In this document: one piece after another, positions 60,866 to 64,000 of the stretch | How the letters are laid out: the number at the start of each line of letters is the position of its first letter | How positions within the stretch are numbered: position 1 is the stretch's first letter | DNA from: Moringa oleifera | Lineage: Eukaryota; Streptophyta; Magnoliopsida; Brassicales; Moringaceae | Direction of reading: 5' to 3' | Length of the DNA stretch: 64,000 bases | NCBI GenBank assembly: GCA_021397835.1 | Contig: JAJFZO010000613.1 | Location: 62,001-126,000, forward strand | Program-made: the position numbers and the translations under genes | The notes under the pieces: generated by a model | Database searches by the model: none | Told to the model about the DNA's origin: nothing | What the model saw: the letters and a program-made list of their open reading frames with translations, nothing else

Positions 60866-61124
60866 GCCTATTTGTAATAAAATGTCTTTTGAAATTTATT
60901 ATTATTATTATTTCTTTTCTTTTCTTTTTCTTTTGATGATCATTTGTTTTGTTTGTTTTGAATTTTTCTCCATTACCCTTTTTTGTCTAAATTTTTTGAG
61001 AATTTTATCTAGTTAATAAGTGATACGTTATTGAAAGGAATGCTTTGAGTTTGCATTAGTTATTGGATTAGTGATAAGTTTTGATAGTATTCTTTTTGAG
61101 AATTTGATCCAGTTGATATCCACC

Positions 61125-61790
61125 ATATTAAGCTGGACAAAGATGCATCATGGTATGAATAATGCGAAAGTTACTAGCTTTAAGAAGGGAAGATGCTACT
61201 ACTGTGTTTGCTGGTGACATTCGATCAACAATAGACACTATGAACTCTTTCATCACATCTTCATCACATCTTTACTCTAAGGATGTGCAGAAGAATCAAG
61301 AACTGCATTGGATCGGCAACAAAAGATGGTAAGTGCTGATTGCCTTGGGAACTGGGTATTGCTGACATTGCCAAAGTGAGGTGTACGAGAGGGCCAAATC
61401 TACTGATATAATTCCTTGTGAAAAAGAAGAATATGTAGATGATCTGTGGGTAGCAATTATTTCACTGGTCAAATTTTTAAAGCTTTCCACTATTAAGCCT
61501 GATTCCGTAAGACCTAAAGTTAATTTAATAGCTCTTAGCTTACTTGGTATGATTTTTCACATATACTTGCAAATGGATATGTCACTTCGTATCTTTCATT
61601 TGATTTACGGATGGATGCCTTAGATATGTAGGCAATTTAAATAACTAATCCATGCTCTCATTATCATCATTGATAACAAAAGATTTTCATCTTGTAGGCA
61701 AAGCAAAGAACTTCGCCACACCTAAATTTTTTCATCCACTTGGAAGGGACTCAAGGCATATTGCTTGTGCAAAACAAGTATTAGACCTAA
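61125..61790 (+). pseudogene. ATR exons in unit 3
   Basis: Open stretch 61,381-61,620: RAKSTDIIPCEKEEYVDDLW, IISLVKFLKLSTIKPDSV, and MDMSLRIFHLIYGWMP, which extends the ATR match further than in the other copies. It is followed by AKNFATP-like sequence at 61,700. Confidence 0.65.
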
Positions 61791-61794
61791 ACTT

Positions 61795-61870
61795 ATACTC
61801 CTTTAGACTCTTGTACTCCTTTCCTGCATTAAGAATAGGTAGAATTCTCAGTATGTTGAAATAATGAGAC
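61795..61870 (+). pseudogene. SnRK2 exon remnant in unit 3
   Basis: IGRILS followed by a GT-like donor, matching the end of the KTIGRILS exon. It is joined directly to ATR sequence by a deletion. Confidence 0.55.
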
Positions 61871-62956
61871 TATGTTCCTACTGATCTTAACAGCGAATAC
61901 TCAATGCTTACTTGAATGAACCCTGTATGTGGAAGTTCTTATGGATTTGTCAGTTGTCTCAGCAGCATGTCCTTTACTTTGTTATGCTTACTTAAATATG
62001 GTTGGTTGCAGTATGACTATATGTTAATATTAATCTATTTAATTAGCAGTGGGCTTTCAAAATACAGTTAAATACTTCTATAATTAGTAGCAACTTTTTG
62101 TTATAATTGTTTTAATATTTAAATATTTTTCATATGTATGCTGTGACTTTGCACAAATTATTTGATCGGTGATGAGTTTTGATATTATTCATTTTGAGAA
62201 TTCTATCCAGTTGATATCCACCATACTAAGAGGAGGAAGGAGTGTCTTCCTGTATTAAGGTGCATGTTTCTATGTCCAAAAATCATTACATTTTGTGGGC
62301 ACTATTTTTATCCTTAAGCTTGTAAGAGTAAATAAGATGTTGCCAAAACATTATAGATGGAAGCGTCTCTAGAATAGCATATGTGACATTCCTACTTATA
62401 ATCTTCTTGATGATGACTTACAAAGGCCTTTTAAACGTTTGTATTGTATTTTCTTCTTGATCTTTTTTTTTTTATATTTTTATATTTTATTATTTTTTTG
62501 GTTTATCAGTTCTTTTTTTCTTATATTTTAGATTTTTTATGTTCCATATCCTTAGATTCTCGTGGATATTTTGTATATTTTTTTATAGATTTTCTCTTTT
62601 TTTGGACTTTATTTTATTTTATGTATTTTTAATTGAATTTAGTCCATTTTGTTCCGTTTCCTTGATTTTTTTGTTGTTTACTTTTAGGATTTTATTCATT
62701 TTTTGTGTTTTATCTGTTATTTAGATTATTTTAATTTTTTAATTTTTTTGTGTTTTATCTTCTTTTTTAAATTCTTTTTTTCTCATATCGCACCCTTTTT
62801 TTGATTATAAAATATTTTTAGATTTTAATTATTTTTAATTTAATTTTTTGATGATCTTTCATTTTATTTTGTTTTCCTTTTTTTTTTGCAATTTTCTCCT
62901 TTATACTTTTTTTTATGATTTTTTTATTTTTTATTTTTAATATTTTTTAAAATTTT

Positions 62957-63737
62957 AAATGCGTTTATACCAACATTATGTAATGGATTGTATTAGAACC
63001 CAAAGTCAAGCGTGTTTAAGCAGGAATAGTACTAGGATGGGTGATTCTTTCTTAAAAATCTTGTATTGAACCTTTATTCTTATAAAAAATATTAACCCAA
63101 AGCTAAGCGTGCTTAAGCAGGAGTAATACTAGATGGGTGATTCCTTCTAAGAAATCATTGTCTTGCACCTTTATTTTTATAAAAAATATTTGTCTATTTT
63201 GTATCAGATCCCAAAGTTGAGCATCCATAAGCAGGAGTAGTACTAGGATGGGCAATTCCTTCTATGAAATCCTTGTATTGGACTTTTATTTTTATAAAAA
63301 AAAATTTTCATTTTTATATCAAAACCCAAAGTTAAGCATGCTTAAGTAAGAGTAGTACCAGATGGGTGATTCATTCTAGGAAATCCTTGTGTTGCACATT
63401 TATTTTTATAAAAAATATTTATCTATTTTTTCATCAGAACGCAAAGTTAAGCATGCATGAGCAAGGAGTAGTACTAGGATGGGTGATTCCTTCTAGGAAA
63501 TCCTTGTGTTGTACCTTATTTTTATAAAAAATATTTGTTTATTTTGTATCAGAACCCAAAGTTAAGTGTGCTTAAGCAAGAGTAATACTAGGATGAGTGA
63601 TTCCTTTTAGAAAATTATTGTGTTGCACCTTTATTTTTGTAAAAAATATTTATTTATTTTATTATTCTAGATTTATTTTATTCATATTTTTTAAATTTTA
63701 TTTTTTTATTTTTTATTTTTTTCCATTATGCTATTCT

Positions 63738-63771
<34 letters not shown>

Positions 63772-63890
63772 GATTCTTGAGTGCGATCATAACAATACTA
63801 ATGCATCCATCCAACCAGAACTTCAACATTGAGTATGCTTCAGTGAGAGTAGCATTATGATGGGTGATTCATCTTGGAAAATCCTCGTAT
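62957..63890 (+). repeat. 5S rRNA-derived array in unit 4
   Basis: Seven monomers seen: full-span at 62,957 (GCGTTTATACCAACATTATG), half copies near 63,090, 63,210, 63,325, 63,440 and 63,555, and a long copy at 63,778 (GTGCGATCATAACAATACTA). The next would lie past the window. Confidence 0.82.
63740..63768. repeat. (AT)n microsatellite in a 5S-array spacer
   Basis: About 14 AT repeats immediately before the long 5S-like copy at 63,778. The equivalent spacers in the other units have a T-run instead. Confidence 0.95.
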
Positions 63891-64000
63891 TATAGATTTT
63901 TTCTTTTGATCAAACAAATTTTAGATTTTATTGTTATTTATTTATTTTAATTTTTTCAATCATTTTTTATTTTTTATTTTATTTTATTGCCCATCATGTT

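Larger units (their letters stand above)
56343..61900 (+). repeat. Tandem macro-repeat unit 3 (about 5.6 kb, array expanded)
   Basis: Leader and T-rich tract as in units 1-2. The 5S-derived array is roughly doubled (57,390-60,865). After the ATR exons (61,125-61,790), about 1.4 kb present in units 1-2, including most SnRK2 exons, is deleted. Only the short SnRK2 piece near 61,800-61,860 remains. Confidence 0.8.
61901..64000 (+). repeat. Tandem macro-repeat unit 4 (cut by window end)
   Basis: Leader with ATR blocks (GTTTTGATATTATTCATTTT at about 62,175), T-rich tract, then the next 5S-derived array. It continues beyond the window. Confidence 0.82.

Noticed and set aside
15470..63890. Cassandra TRIM retrotransposons as the source of the 5S-like sequence
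   Set aside because: No TG...CA LTR pair, primer-binding site or polypurine tract was seen around the monomers, and tandem half-5S copies do not fit the element. Not fully excluded without a search.

Overview
The window looks like nuclear DNA of a eudicot flowering plant. It is very AT-rich, has short exons bounded by GT/AG introns, and carries plant-specific families: subtilase SBT, SnRK2 kinase, COP1, GH9 endoglucanase and the CP29 antenna protein. I found no gene that reads intact from start to stop. The window is a graveyard of broken gene copies, mixed with transposon pieces, small TIR elements and large tandem and inverted duplications. Family assignments come from reading conserved motifs by eye; no search was run.

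Region 1 (1-13.9 kb) is a mosaic. On the + strand lie the 3' half of an SnRK2 kinase copy, a subtilase pseudogene with its TATA box and signal-peptide exon (copy A), a Ty3/Gypsy reverse-transcriptase scrap, a fragment of the checkpoint kinase ATR, and a second subtilase copy (B) that keeps the C-terminus. From 13.9 kb back to 6.9 kb the same kind of mosaic lies on the - strand: subtilase copy C, reverse-transcriptase scrap, ATR, SnRK2, more ATR, then a Gypsy gag fragment. Positions 1,969-4,800 and 11,125-13,913 are arms of a long inverted repeat.

Region 2 (13.9-25 kb) holds a diverged ATR pseudogene with a decayed 5S-rRNA-like tandem array in an intron-like position, the start of another ATR copy, and a COP1 pseudogene on the - strand interrupted by a TIR element of about 770 bp.

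Region 3 (25-44.6 kb) is mostly AT-rich DNA without recognisable genes. It contains a GH9 endoglucanase pseudogene (34.1-35.4 kb), a well-delimited Pack-MULE-like element (37,053-38,183) carrying a fragment of the CP29 (Lhcb4) gene, two MITE-like elements and a YIF1-like exon (44 kb).

Region 4 (44.6-64 kb) is the most striking. It starts with an ATR pseudogene and continues as at least three and a half tandem copies of a roughly 5-kb unit. Each unit is built from ATR exons, an array of half-length 5S rRNA-derived monomers spaced about 115 bp, further ATR exons and (in two units) SnRK2 exons. Some fifty 5S-derived monomers were counted by hand in the window. Most keep the 3' half of 5S rRNA, the part that holds the internal RNA polymerase III promoter. 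The genes do not form a pathway together; what links them is shared duplication and fusion history.
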